Shown here one piece after another: positions 11,566-22,847 of a stretch of 64,000 nucleotides of DNA. The translations under genes and the position numbers were made by a program. The notes beneath the pieces were generated by a model. The model saw nothing but the letters and a program-made list of their open reading frames with translations. It did not search any database and was not told the origin of the DNA. Position 1 is the first letter of the stretch. The number at the start of each line of letters is the position of its first letter. The DNA comes from Andrena cerasifolii (taxonomy: Eukaryota > Arthropoda > Insecta > Hymenoptera > Andrenidae), in NCBI RefSeq assembly GCF_050908995.1, contig NC_135127.1, positions 13,100,001 to 13,164,000 of the forward strand, in the 5' to 3' direction.

Positions 11566-12671
11566 ATGAGGTACGGACCCTCCAAAGATTTTCTGATTTT
11601 TTTCGACAGTATTAATTGCAATCTAACTCGTGTCACTTACAATATCACGATACATATTCGTGCCGTCGCTGAAGTGTATCTTTCTGGCGGAAACTCCATA
11701 TTTCTCCGTTTCTTTCGAGGATAATTTGTTGACGGCTGACCACATGGTTCTGTGTTCGGAGCTCATGTTTTTCTCATGTCTTATTTAGTGGTTAATCGAT
11801 CGCGGCTAGAGTTTAGCGAATGCGTCATGTGAATTATACGGGGCTTATATTTCGGGGCGATAAAAGCGTCGCACGGTTCATTAATTCCTTCCCGTAACAT
11901 AACCGCACTTCTTTTGTTTTAGTTCTTTAAAGTTGCAGAAGAGGCTGGCCGCCTCTGTTATGCGATGTGGCCGAAAGAAAGTCTGGTTGGACCCTAACGA
12001 AATTAATGAGATCGCTAATACAAATTCTCGTAAGTTTATAATTAGTGGAACGCACAGTAGTTTGCCTGCTGTCTGCCTTTCCAATATGCGTACAGCCCTC
12101 ATCTTTTTCAAGGACAAAGTATCAGGAAGCTGATCACGGATGGTCTTATCATTAAGAAACCCGTCGCTGTTCACTCCAGAGCACGTGTTCGTAAAAACAC
12201 CGAGGCCAGGCGCAAGGGACGTCATTGCGGCTTTGGTAAAAGGAAAGGTACCGCCAATGCTCGTACCCCGCAGAAGGTAAAGGAAAATATTGTGCCGACG
12301 CTACTAGGGAAACAGTTTCGGTGCTCAGTCTACATTGTTCGCAGGACCTGTGGATACAAAGGATGAGAGTCCTTCGTAGACTCCTGATGAAGTACCGTGA
12401 AACGAAGAAGATCGACAGACATCTGTACCATTCCCTGTACATGAAAGCCAAAGGTAACGTGTTCAAGAACAAGAGAGTCCTGATGGAATTCATCCACAAA
12501 AAGAAAGCTGAGAAGGCCAGGGCAGAGATGCTCGCTGATCAAGCAGAGGCACGTCGTACTAAAGTTAGGGAGGCGCGTAAGCGCAGGGCAGAGCGTATTG
12601 CCACGAAGAAGCAGCAGTTGCTACAATCTTATCAGCGAGAGGACGAAGCAGCTGCAGCGCAGAAGAAGTGA
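11566..12671 (+). CDS. RpL19: 60S ribosomal protein L19 (eL19), 4 coding exons, 200 aa
   Basis: It is a structural protein of the large cytosolic ribosomal subunit. Exons are 11566-11570 (only ATG plus AG), 11923-12029, 12113-12276 and 12345-12671, totalling 603 nt. The tiny first exon ending in ATGAG before GTACGG gives the family N-terminus Met-Ser-Ser-Leu-Lys-Leu-Gln-Lys. Clear eL19 hallmarks follow: KRLAASVMRCGRKKVWLDP, NEIANTNSR, ARRKGRHCGFGKRKGTANAR, RMRVLRRLLMKYRETKKIDR and YHSLYMKAKGNVFKNKRVL. A long, highly charged C-terminal helix (LADQAEARRTKVREARKRR) ends in an AAAAQKK tail. The length is normal for insects. An AATAAA lies 28 nt after the stop. Confidence 0.97.
11641..11766 (-). 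CDS. Candidate antisense first exon nested in RpL19 intron 1 (unrecognised 42-codon ORF)
   Basis: On the minus strand an ATG at 11766, in a good context (AACATGA) with an in-frame stop just upstream, opens a 42-codon frame that ends exactly at a consensus donor GTAAGTG (11640-11634), phase 0. The peptide starts MSSEHRTMWSAVNKLSS and ends ARKIHFSDGTNMYRDI, a balanced composition unlike chance translation of AT-rich intron DNA. I do not recognise a family. A possible 16-nt follow-on exon (11242-11227) lies between AG and GTAAGC, but I could not extend it with confidence. It could instead be an alternative 5' exon or a chance ORF. Confidence 0.35.
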
Positions 12672-12698
12672 TTTAAGGAAATTGCGAATTATTGTATA

Positions 12699-12704
12699 AA
12701 TAAA
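12699..12704 (+). terminator. RpL19: Polyadenylation signal of RpL19
   Basis: AATAAA lies 28 nt after the RpL19 stop codon, as expected for a short ribosomal protein 3' UTR. Confidence 0.75.
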
Positions 12705-14357
12705 CCATGAAAAAGCAAAACCTTTGTCTTGCTTCATAATAACAACTTGTCCTCGTCGAATTAGATAGCTTATCCTGGATATGCTTTACAAAGATTCTTT
12801 TAGAAGAAACATTTTTCGTTTCAATGCTTCAAATCCATATATAATTGAAAGAACTACTTTGCAACTAACACCTGAAATAAAAATTCTTAATATTACATAA
12901 ATCTTTGTGGCAGAAAAGTATACACGAAGTACCTAGTAATGATACCTAATGTTATAAAAGTTATTTGAACAAAAACTGAAATATTTTAAGTCCAATATCA
13001 ATTAATTTACAGTCGGTCCCGTAGATGGAAGCATGGTACTCTGACATGGCTGGGAAATTCAGTATATACAGAAAAATGAAATAAAAGTGAATAAACATTA
13101 CGCTTTCTCGACGCACAGTGTTACTAACACATATTTATTACACGATTGAAAGCATTTTTCTACATACGAAACACTTGGACGAAGAACTGCTTCGCCCCAA
13201 TTTACATTGGGGATAAGGAAGTACACGGCAGGTTAGGGAAATGAAGTGAAGGATACTTGCAAAGCAAATTGCAAATATTTAAATATAAAGATCCACATCG
13301 TTTTTTCAAACGACATATTCAACGAATATTTGTAAACGTTCATATCTGTGAGCAATAATTTGGTGGTAGATTTACTTGGCAATAAACATTATGTCTCATA
13401 AATCCTTTTGTTAGATTTAAATTGCTGGAAGAAATTTGATATTTACGTTGTTGAATACGTGGATTAGAATATGCACTTGAATGTTCTGTTATTATACGAT
13501 TAGTCACGTTTCTATTAATGTCAGTTATAACAGATTCCCCGAATCATAAGAATTCATTGACATTTAAGGACGTTAACATTGCATCACAGTTATTCGTGAT
13601 TACATAAAAGTATAAAAAAGATGAGGCTCTCTGGAATTTTGACTACAGAGTGTAATTTAATTCAGGTTTTATCTGGTCACCGTATTTAACATAAAGTTTG
13701 AAAGAGGGAAGAGTAATTTCCTATTTTATGTAACGTCAAAGTACCTGTGTAATCAAAGCTTCGTGTTTCGCATTCTACATTCGTGTACAGATATTAAATG
13801 ATATTTTCCGCTGAAATTTATTATAAATTAATGTGTAATTTACAATTATCGTGTATAAGAAAAAAGTATTTGAATTCCTAAAGTTAAGCATTGGTGTTCC
13901 CAGCTGGACGCTACGTATGTCCGTGAATGAGAACTGATACAGTGACGATGGACCAGGAGGAACATGTCCGTAACTATTTGTACATTTCAAATTAATATCA
14001 GAATTTTTCATTCTGTTCTTTCCCTCTTGTAAGATTACTTTCTTCTTACTCACTTAGTAGCACGTAGAAAGCCAGTTGAATACTTTTTTTTTTACACATT
14101 CATATTTTTCGCGTGTTCTGCCGCAAATAATGGCGGATTAGTAGACTCTATGCTTTCATTTACACTGTTTCCCATTTTCTTCTGTCCATGGATCATGGAG
14201 TTGCTAGTTCAAAGCGTGCATGGTATTTTTTACTTCTGCAGAGCTAAATGAATTCAGCGCGATTGTACTTCTGCCGCTTTTCTAGTACTTTGTCACGTAT
14301 AAATTACGAGAGCTTAATTACCAGAATGTTTATCACAGTATAATACTTTTCTTTTAG
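12705..14357. other. Intergenic or upstream region of eIF2B delta; first exon not located
   Basis: The region is AT-rich. The exon at 14358 needs an upstream exon ending in phase 0, but I found no ATG-plus-donor combination here that fits (ATGs at 14190 and 14197 with the donor near 14222 give the wrong phase and early stops). A GC-richer patch at about 13877-14012 reads as an open minus-strand frame containing PPGPSSLYQFSFTDIRS, of unknown meaning. Confidence 0.5.
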
Positions 14358-17300
14358 TTAACGGAAAAGGGTGAGGCAAAGTTCTTCACACGTGCCACGG
14401 CGAGGCATCTTCGTCGTAAACGTTTGCAGGATGCCCGTAAAGCGGCAAAAGAACAAGAGTGTTCGATTAATGGTGTAAGCTTTAAGCCTAACGAGGACTC
14501 TATTAGCAACAAGAATACCGATCAGCCAGAAGTTATAACAAAATCAAAAGCCCGTAGAATACGGAAGAAGAACAAAGCAAAATTGCTTCAGAACTGTTGT
14601 TCTTCCTGTGAATCATATCATAAAAGTTCATCGCTTACGATCGAAGCACCCTCTGACCAAGAAGTCTTTGCAGAAAAAGATGCGGATGACCTAAAAACAA
14701 TAACAAAATCCAAGGCTCGAAGATTACGGAAGAAGAATAAAACCAAGCTGGTACAAAATACCTGTTCTTTTTGCTACAATACCTATTCTTCCCCTATAGA
14801 TCCAATTTTGCTGAAGTACATTAAAACGACAGAATACGATTCTGTTTGTTGTGCCAAACTTGAAACGGATATTGTTAATAATCTCAAGCAGAACTACAAA
14901 CCCGAGAAGACTGTCGAAGCACAAGCCTGTAATGTAGAGTACGATAAGAAGACGGAGCAGGCAGAACTGAAAAAACTAGAGAACATAGAAACGCAAGGGA
15001 ATTATTCGGAATTATCATGTTTGTCCAGATCACCTGGACCATTAATATTTCGAAATGAAGTACAAACGTGTAATGAGAAGCGTGAGAGAAACTCGGAAGA
15101 CTCGCCACTTGCGTCTCAGTTAGAGCAAACAATAGTAGAAACGATTCTAACTAGAATTAACTGTACGAAAGAAGATACGAGATCGCAGAGGTTCGATACG
15201 AAAGAATTGCAGGAAATAGAGATTCCCGCGAACCTCGTCGAACTCGATCAAAGTACTGAATTTTATAATGCCGAGTGCGCTAACGAAACTAATTTTAACT
15301 TAGAATCCCGCAGTACCGAATCGAAGGAAAATAATACATCGTTAGAGGATAAAGCAGAACCAGAATCATTCTTGGAAGTGGATACTCAGCGTGTGACGCC
15401 ACTTTTCTCCAAGGAGGAACTACTTGAAAACACGAAGAATCTGAAATTCTGTGATACGCTGGAAAATAATCTTAAATCTACTGCACAAGAAAATACTCGG
15501 ATGTCCCCTGATAGTATTGAACCGCAAAGTAAAAACAGTATTCCTGTCGTAAGAGAAATTACAAAGGGTGCTAATTCTACCGAGGAACAATCAGAGACTG
15601 GATCAGTTTCGAACTCTGATTCCATAGCTTCGCAAAGTCTGAAGGAGGCTGAAGCTACTAAAGCGAAGGTACCTTCTACGCGAAATATTGAGAAATCATC
15701 GATCGTTATTCCTTCGTTAAGTATAGGTAAGAATCATTAGGTTACCAAACTGTAATAACTATCATCTAACGATTCGAATGTTTTACAGAGACGGTTGAAC
15801 TCGGTAGACCAGTTGCGTCTTCGTTAAAATTGCCCACATTGAGAAATATGGCTGACAATAAGTCGAACGTCCTAGAGAAGACAAGAGAGGAGATAAAAGC
15901 GGAACGTGAAGCGAAGAAGGCTGCCAAGGCGCTTGCCAAAGTGAAAGCTAAAACTGCTAAGGTACAAGAGAAAGATACGTCGAACACTAAACCTGCGCTT
16001 CCAGATAGTACTGAGAGCAAGGGGAGCGGCGAGAAGTCGGAAAGTTTAGGTAACGAGAACGTTCAAGTTGAAGCTAAAGCGCCTGCAACGAAAGGGGCGC
16101 CAGAGGCAACCGTGTGCGAAAAGAATGCGCCACCGGAAGTTAACACCGAAGGGAAAAGCAAAGCGGAATTACGTACTGAAAGGAGGGCGAAACAAGAGGC
16201 GCAGAGAGTAGCTAAACAGCAGGGTTTACAGGAGAAGAATAAAGTTAAAAGTAAAGAAGGTAGTAATAATAAATCGGTGGTGGAAATTACGAACGAGTCG
16301 AATTCTCCGAAGAAAATTGTAACGCCTAAGAAGTCTGTGCGCAAAGAGAACAGTCACGAATTAAATCTTTTCAAACACTTGTATCATGAAAGAGAGCGCG
16401 CTAATATTGTCGTTCCTTCCGTCAATTCGGATATACACCCAGCGATACTCAGATTGGGCGTGCAATACGCGGAGAAAGTGATCGTCGGTAGCAATGCAAG
16501 ATGCGTCGCACTTTTGGCAACTGTAAAGCAGCTTATTCGGGACTTCGAGCGACCACCGCAGGTCGACTTTATTCGAGGTCTCGAGGCAAGCTTGCAGAAG
16601 TCAGTAGCTTATTTGCACTTCTGCAGACCTGTGGCTGTTTCTATGCAGAACGCACTGAGGCATCTCAAATGGCAAATGACACAGTTACCTTCCGCGTTAT
16701 CCGATGCAGACGTGAGTACCGAGTCTTGAATATTGAATGTACAGTTCCATAAGGCGATGGTTCAAAATACACGATGAAATTGTAACTTTCAGGCGAAGAG
16801 TAAATTGAGTAGCGCGATAGATACTTATATTCTCGAACAAATACAACTAGCCGGCAAGGCGATATCCATAACTATCCAGACGAAGATATCCAACGGAGAC
16901 GTGATCCTGACGTATAGCTAGTGAGTATCCATGCTGCTTTAATGAACATGAAGTTTCTGTATACTCCTCCTATTTGCAACAAACTATATTGCTTTTTAGC
17001 TCGTCTTTGATTCATAAAATCCTATTAGATGCCCACAAAGCAGACAAACAGTTTCGTGTTATCGTAGTCGATGGAAGGCCGTGGCTAGAGGGAAAGGAAC
17101 AGCTCAGGCGTTTAGCGAAGGACGGTATTGAGTGCTCCTATATCTTGATCAATGCTTTGAGCTACGTGATGCCAGAAGTAAGTGTTAAACCGAGCGGTTT
17201 AAAAGTGATTGCCAGTGTTGGATTGATTCCTTGTTATCGCGTAGGTGAGCAAAGTCTTCCTGGGCGCTCACGCGATTTTGGCGAACGGCGCGGTGATGTC

Positions 17301-17713
17301 CAGAGTCGGCACCGCTCAAGTTGCCCTGATGGCGAGGGCCTTCAATATTCCAGTTCTAGTAGCCTGCGAGACCCACAAGTCTTGCGAGCGGGTACAGACA
17401 GATTCTATCGTTTATAACGAATTAGGTAACCGAGACGGGGGTTTCTGTTCGCTTTTCGAACCCACGCTGCTCGAATACTACACTGATAATTCAAACGCTT
17501 GCAGGGAACGCGGACGAGCTTGCGCGAAGCTACGAGATCGGCGCGAAGAAACCTTTGCTCGCCAAGTGGAAGACCAAAAGGTTGCTGAACCTTCTGAATA
17601 TCACGTACGATGTTACACCAGCTGACTTAGTAACGGCTGTGGTCACAGAATTAGCGATTTTACCGTGCACTAGCGTTCCTGTGATTCTACGAATTAAACC
17701 ATCCGAGATTTAA
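14358..17713 (+). CDS. eIF2Bdelta: Translation initiation factor eIF2B subunit delta, with a long N-terminal extension exon
   Basis: It is a regulatory subunit of the eIF2B guanine-nucleotide exchange complex that recharges eIF2 with GTP in the cytosol. Exons are 14358-15726, 15789-16711, 16793-16920, 17000-17177, 17245-17425 and 17505-17713 (996 codons, partial at the 5' end). An internal start at 15848 (MADNKSNV) gives a conventional 519-aa protein beginning with the usual Lys/Glu-rich tail (KAELRTERRAKQEAQR). The Rossmann-like core follows: IHPAILRLGVQYAEKVI, GSNARCVALLATVKQLIRDF, VIVVDGRPWLEGKEQLRRL, KVFLGAHAILANGAVMSRVG, ACETHKSCERVQTD and YDVTPADLV. The 1369-nt exon upstream is fully open, joins in frame (phase 1) and adds at least 456 residues. 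It has no Met until near its end, so it needs a further 5' exon. The two forms may be alternative transcripts. Confidence 0.9.
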
Positions 17714-17876
17714 GTCTCGCGGCGACAGAGCTGCTGCCGATGTACACCTGCGTATGCAAATTTATTTTAGCTAAAAATTTCGATATTGTACTTGAGAAAC
17801 GCCGACATACCCGCCGCGTTCCTCCTTTAATTATGGTGTATGTATGTATTATTCTATACTATGTTATGTACTGTGA

Positions 17877-17882
17877 AATAAA
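17877..17882 (+). terminator. eIF2Bdelta: Polyadenylation signal of eIF2B delta
   Basis: AATAAA lies about 165 nt beyond the stop codon at 17713, the first such hexamer downstream. Confidence 0.65.
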
Positions 17883-18279
17883 TTCCTAATCGGTAAACCA
17901 TGCGGTATCAGTCTTTCGCGAGATCCTTACCACGAGAAATACGACTTATCGGTTGAAGTTGAAGGAACTTTCGACTCCAATGATAACCGTCCGTTAGCTT
18001 TAGCTGCTTTGCAAACAGAGATCGGTCTGCCATTTATTGTTGGAATTGGTCGGAATGTATTCCAGCATTTATTTGCTGATTTAAGCATTGTCAACGTAGC
18101 GAATGAATTTTAAAAAACGATGTAATCTAGGAATAATCTGCATGGTTTAAGTGAATCAATATACAATCTTGCTTCATACCTATCTCGTGTAAATCTGTTT
18201 CTTAACCTAGCATGAAGCACCTGGTTTGATGTTTGATTCTCTAATCTCGCTGTTCAGACAGAATTGAACATGCGAAAAG
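17883..18279. other. Short intergenic spacer between eIF2B delta and mTERF5
   Basis: About 400 nt of AT-rich DNA with no supported ORF. It must contain the mTERF5 promoter and 5' UTR, since both genes run left to right. Confidence 0.55.
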
Positions 18280-20298
18280 ATGTTCAGGCTATTCAGCATG
18301 AAGGACCTTTTCAGAACATGTTCTGGAAGGTCGGCCACATTTTGCACATCCCACCTGGACATTAATGATATTTTAGCTACGCATTTAGGATTCAATCATG
18401 ACACTATCCAGAAAGTGAATGAAAGGTGCAAAAACTCTATCGATAGAATACCCAAGCAACAACTCATCCACAATTGCAGAATACTTCAGGTGAATATGGT
18501 TTGTTTACAATGCCATTCCACAGTGTACGATCTGCTTCCGGATGTATGTAATTCTCCTCTGGTTTGATTAGTAGAAATCACAGGTAGATTTGGAGAAAAT
18601 ACAATTCCTGATGTTTTGTCTGCAGCTTGAGCCCATGATTGTTAATAACAGAATATTATTGCTCGAAGAGATGGGCGTGAAGAAAGTATCTTTGGCTCAT
18701 ATCTATCGGTAGGTTTTTACGTCTTTTCTCCGTAAGACGAGGCTTGAAATATTTTCTGTTGTTAATGCGATTCTGAATGTAGGAAGTATTCCATGTTTTA
18801 GATTCCCATCGTCGATGCGAGGATCGATACGGAAGTTTAAAAACGATCATGATATTCCAAACGAACAGAACATTATAGAAAATATCTTCAATAGCGTCGG
18901 AGTGACCGGCACTTTACCTGATATAACAAGGTTCCGTGGCCATGTGAAAACTGGCGATTGTTACATGGCGTCTATGGCGTATTATAAAACGTGCCATTTG
19001 AAATTATATTACAAACCACTGTTAGAAATTTTGTCGTCGAGGTATCAAAGCTTTAGACAACTTACTAAGTTGTTGTATATACTGGAGAATGATATTCATT
19101 TGAGTAAAAAGTTTGTAAGTATTACTATTTGTTATGCCTGAATGCAAAAGAGAAAGATTTTAAACAAAAGACATTATGGGGTAATATGTAACCAATTTGG
19201 TTTGTTCGATAGTTATGCAAACATCGATATTTGTTGACTCTGTGTCCAGATGAAATAAACAATTTCTTAACCAAGTTACAAGACTTTAAATTAGATGGTA
19301 AGGATATAAGGGCAATAATACAGAAGTATCCTCGTATCCTCACTGCAAATGCAGATAATATTAAAGAATTATTAGCACTGTTCAACGGATTGAAAATACC
19401 AGAACACTCTGTTGTATCCAATATGAGTGTCCTAAAGATCGACAAGGAGACGGTCCTCAAAAGGTACATGACTATTCTGAATAGCCCTGAATTAAATTTG
19501 TGGTTGAACCACCCAAAGATAGTATATTTGATTGTATTTTATAACATGGTTATGAGAAGAGCACAGTATCTTCGTTGTGTGAATCGCTTGGATAATGCCA
19601 ATATTCATACATTTTCGTCCAGTAGAAACTTCTTCCTGAGGTAATACGCGACGAATATCCAGCGTATAGTGAAGAAATAATAATGGAAATTTTAATATAA
19701 TATAAAATTTGTTCCCAGATTTGCGCACGGTGGAGTGTCTCGTCAGGCTACTAAAAAGTTTCTACGATTCGTATTGTGTAACGAGATCGGACCTGAGAAA
19801 GCTTATCTAATAGACTACCTAATAAGGCATCCTCACTGGAAAAACATCGCACTATTTTCTATACAGCATTTGATAAAGTATTTAAAGAAACATTATTCGA
19901 TAGAAGACATATGCGAAAATATTCACATAGTGCTTTATCCCAAGTAAGAGCATACGAAGCAGTACTTGAACTTTTTAATGATGTTCCTAACAAATTTGTC
20001 TTAACACAGGTCGGCGGTTATTAAAATGCTGGAAATGTTATCGAAAGAATATTCTCAGGAAAAGGGACACAATTTTACCCCCAGTCAGTATCTAGCGTTA
20101 TGCTTGTATATGTTAGAGAAAGCGAATCACTTTAGCGGCGATGCCGTTTGGCAAGTGATGTACGCCGACGGCAATAAAACCAGCAGCATCAAGGCTTTGG
20201 GTGATATAGACGTGGAAGAGTTTCAAGATTTTATGAGATACGTAGATATGGATAATAAGGCGGTGGAAAGTATAAGTGAATGGAAGAACGCGAAATGA
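18280..20298 (+). CDS. mTerf5: Mitochondrial transcription termination factor, mTERF5-like, 6 coding exons, 515 aa
   Basis: It is probably a mitochondrial nucleic-acid-binding helical-repeat protein that modulates mtDNA transcription, like insect mTTF and mTERF5. Exons are 18280-18489, 18626-18708, 18802-19114, 19213-19640, 19719-19943 and 20010-20298, 1548 nt, all junctions in frame. The start MFRLFSMKDLFRTCSGRSAT is Arg/Ser-rich with few acidic residues, as in a mitochondrial presequence. Repeated mTERF-type helical units are visible, for example LDGKDIRAIIQKYPRILTAN followed by IKELLALFNGLKIPEHSV, and LLLEEMGVKKVSLAHIYRFP. Identification rests on these leucine-rich repeat units and overall length. 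The exact paralogue (mTERF5 versus mTTF) is less sure. The 3' end converges on repo. Confidence 0.75.
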
Positions 20299-21137
20299 AT
20301 GATAACGATAATAGACATGTACAGATCTTTTTCTTGACAATAAAATTATTTTCAACACTCGATTGTTACAGTCGGTGGTATGTACGAGCGTGACAGTGTA
20401 TTCTTACAACTTATCCGTGTCTGTTGGTTTATACAAGACGATAATCGTGCCAACAGTTTCTCTCGTGATTTCAGGATACTTTAAGGGACGCTTAGATACC
20501 GCCTAATCGATGATTACATATTTTTATACGAGTAATTATAAACGTCACACACAGAATTAATGTAAGAGTAGGATATACAAACGCATGATATATTTTCTTT
20601 ACAAAAATAGCCAAGCTAGGTTTCTAAGGCACTTGGAATGCTCCCATCGATCCCAGTGACCGATCCACACTGATCCTCGTTAATTTAATATTTTCGTCGC
20701 TTATCCCTGTGGTATACTACCCCTACTGACAACAAGAATTACTAACGCTTACTTCAAACTTATTACCTACATACATACTCGAACTTGATTCAGAAACATC
20801 TCTTCAAAGTACTCGGTGCAATTCCTGGCGGGACACCTCGGAAGTTACCCTTACGCGATTCAAATTCTGACCTTCAACGGCCAGAGCGCAACTGACTTTG
20901 CTGCTGTGAAGGGAGGACAAAAAGATTGCGAACAAAGAAGGGTGAACGAATCGTCGCTAAATTATCAGAGGCCGCTTTATACAAGACACGACGATCCCTC
21001 GAACAAACATCCTCGGCTGAACAACGAGCTCCCCGGCTCCCCTACCAACAAACATTAGTTGGACTCCCTGGTGAAGGAGGCACAGGACGACCAGACCGCC
21101 ACGTCGTCTAGAACAAGTCTAGAACGGAGGTTTCGAG
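20299..21137. other. Convergent 3' region between mTERF5 and repo
   Basis: AATAAA at 20339-20344 is the likely mTERF5 poly(A) signal, 41 nt after its stop. The rest, about 0.8 kb, should be mostly repo 3' UTR on the minus strand. No ORF here has family support. Confidence 0.6.
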
Positions 21138-22847
21138 TCAGTTCAGAAAAGGAGGCAGTTGCACGTAGTTCTGCTGGCTCGCCGGTTCGCTCTTCACCAT
21201 CACCTGGTCCTTCATCGCCTGGCGTCCTTGAGGCGAGTGCATCCCGTACTCTTGCTTCTGATCCTGTTGCTGGGGCTGCTGTTGCTGTTGCTGCTGCGCG
21301 TAGTCCGGCTGCTCGTGCTGATACTTGTCCGCTGGACTGAGCCCGCTCACGTAGTCCAGTTGCTTGTTCTGCTGATGATCCTCCTCCGACATGGAGTTGG
21401 CCAGGTGGGCGGGCGGCGAGTGGGTGGTTACCATGGTCTGGTAGTCGTTGCGAGTCAGAGGTGGTGGCGGGCTATTGCTGGCGTTCATATAGTCCTGGTG
21501 GACGCGCATCGTGTTCCCAGACGGGGTGGAGAACAGAGAGGCGTCGTGCTGAGGCAGCATCGTCGCGTACGAGTACGCCGGGCCGTTGTTGCTCGGACCA
21601 CCGAACGAAGTCGAGTAGGGCGAATTCGAGGGGCTGAGAAGATTCAGGTGAGGCGCCAGATCGTAGGCTGGCGAGTACGCCCAGGCGTCCGGGGGTGCTG
21701 TCGCTGTTGTTGGAGACGCGAACGGGTTCAGCGTGTTGTTTAACGAAGTGAACGATCCTGGGGATGAAGAGTTTCTTAGTCGGAGAATCTAGGAGGACTA
21801 GTGTTCCAGATACTTTGGAAGAGTGTTCGTATGCACTTGGCACACTGTAGATATCTTTTTAGCATTTCAATGTAATTACCCGATAAGCCAGGGCTCGCCG
21901 AGCCAGCAGCCATGTACCCAGCGGTTTTTCGCGGCGGCTCCCTTTTCCGCCACTTTGCCCGACGATTTTGGAACCAGACTTGAACTCTGGACTCGGACAG
22001 GGCCAGTTTCACGGCGAGCTCCTCGCGCGCGAACACGTCCGGGTAGGGGGCACGTTCGAACGCCTTCTCCAACTCGTCCAGCTGGTAGGCCGTGAACGTT
22101 GTTCTGCAATTTATCACGCAGGAGGTCTAACATTTGCCAGATTCTACCTACAACTGCAATTTCATGCTAATCTCCTCTATCGTCGGGGTATGAACGAAAC
22201 ATGTGATTCGATGCGGGTGTACAGGTACTCGCGCGAGACTCTGAAAGGGGAGTCTCTGTCCCTGTGGCTTCTAGATAAATAACTATTAGTTACCTAGTCT
22301 TCTTCTTCTTTATTCCATTGTTGTCGGCCTTCTTCTTGGAATCCTTCTTAGCGGGCTGCGCCTCGCTGCTGACTGCAAGCGAAATTACAATCCCCGTTAC
22401 GCGCGCTCTCGTGAAAGCTCCCACTGTACCTGAATATTGCGTTTGTTACCAACCTGGAGCAAGGGCGTTCATCGGGTCTTCGAGCTTCCTCTTCAACGAG
22501 TTGCCAAGCTGCAGACTCTGCTGCAGAGTCGTGGATGTCGGCGTGGCGGTGGTCGACGTGGACGTGGTGACATCCTGGGTTTGAGGAAGAGGCGCGTACA
22601 TCCCGGCCAGCTCGAGCTCCTTCAGCTCTTTTTGTTGCTGTTGCTGAAGGTGATGGTGGGACGTTTGGTGGTGAGGCGGAGGGCTGTTGGACGAGTCCAA
22701 CTTGTGAAGATGTCCGCCGGTGGGCATCAGATCTCCGCCGTGATGCCCGCCGTGCAAACCCAGCATCACTTGGATACTGTGGACACCTGTACCGCCTCGA
22801 CCACCAAAGTCTGAGAAGATTGGATCGTCGAAGGGACCACCGTCCAT
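21138..22847 (-). CDS. repo: Homeobox transcription factor Reversed polarity (Repo), 4 coding exons, 438 aa
   Basis: Repo is the pan-glial paired-like homeodomain factor of insects, a nuclear DNA-binding protein that drives glial differentiation. Exons in transcript order: 22847-22454, 22372-22294, 22103-21880 and 21757-21138, totalling 1317 nt with all phases consistent. The N-terminal exon is His/Gln/Ser/Pro-rich. A basic linker (KKKKTR) leads into the homeodomain at about residues 154-213, with TTFTAYQLDELEKAFERAPY, PDVFAREELAVKLALSESRV and WFQNRRAKWRK, followed by REPPRKTAGYM, typical of Repo. The C-terminal exon contains DAWAYSPAYDLAPHLNLLSP, a segment I recognise as conserved in Drosophila Repo, then a polyglutamine tract. 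Splitting of the homeodomain N-arm by an intron is seen directly. Confidence 0.93.
22211..22218 (+). promoter_or_regulatory. repo: Candidate Gcm-binding site in repo intron 2
   Basis: ATGCGGGT matches the Gcm consensus ATRCGGGY exactly. Gcm is the known direct activator of repo in Drosophila. Two more perfect matches lie upstream at 23757 and 25458. Function is inferred. Confidence 0.45.

Noticed and set aside
14190..14222. MDHGVASSKRA start with GTATTT donor as the first exon of long eIF2B delta
   Set aside because: Both nearby ATGs give the wrong phase at 14358 and run into immediate stops.
21159..21743. 194-codon plus-strand ORF across the last repo exon
   Set aside because: It is the opposite-strand shadow of the glutamine- and serine-rich repo C-terminus, giving Leu/Val/Arg-rich nonsense.
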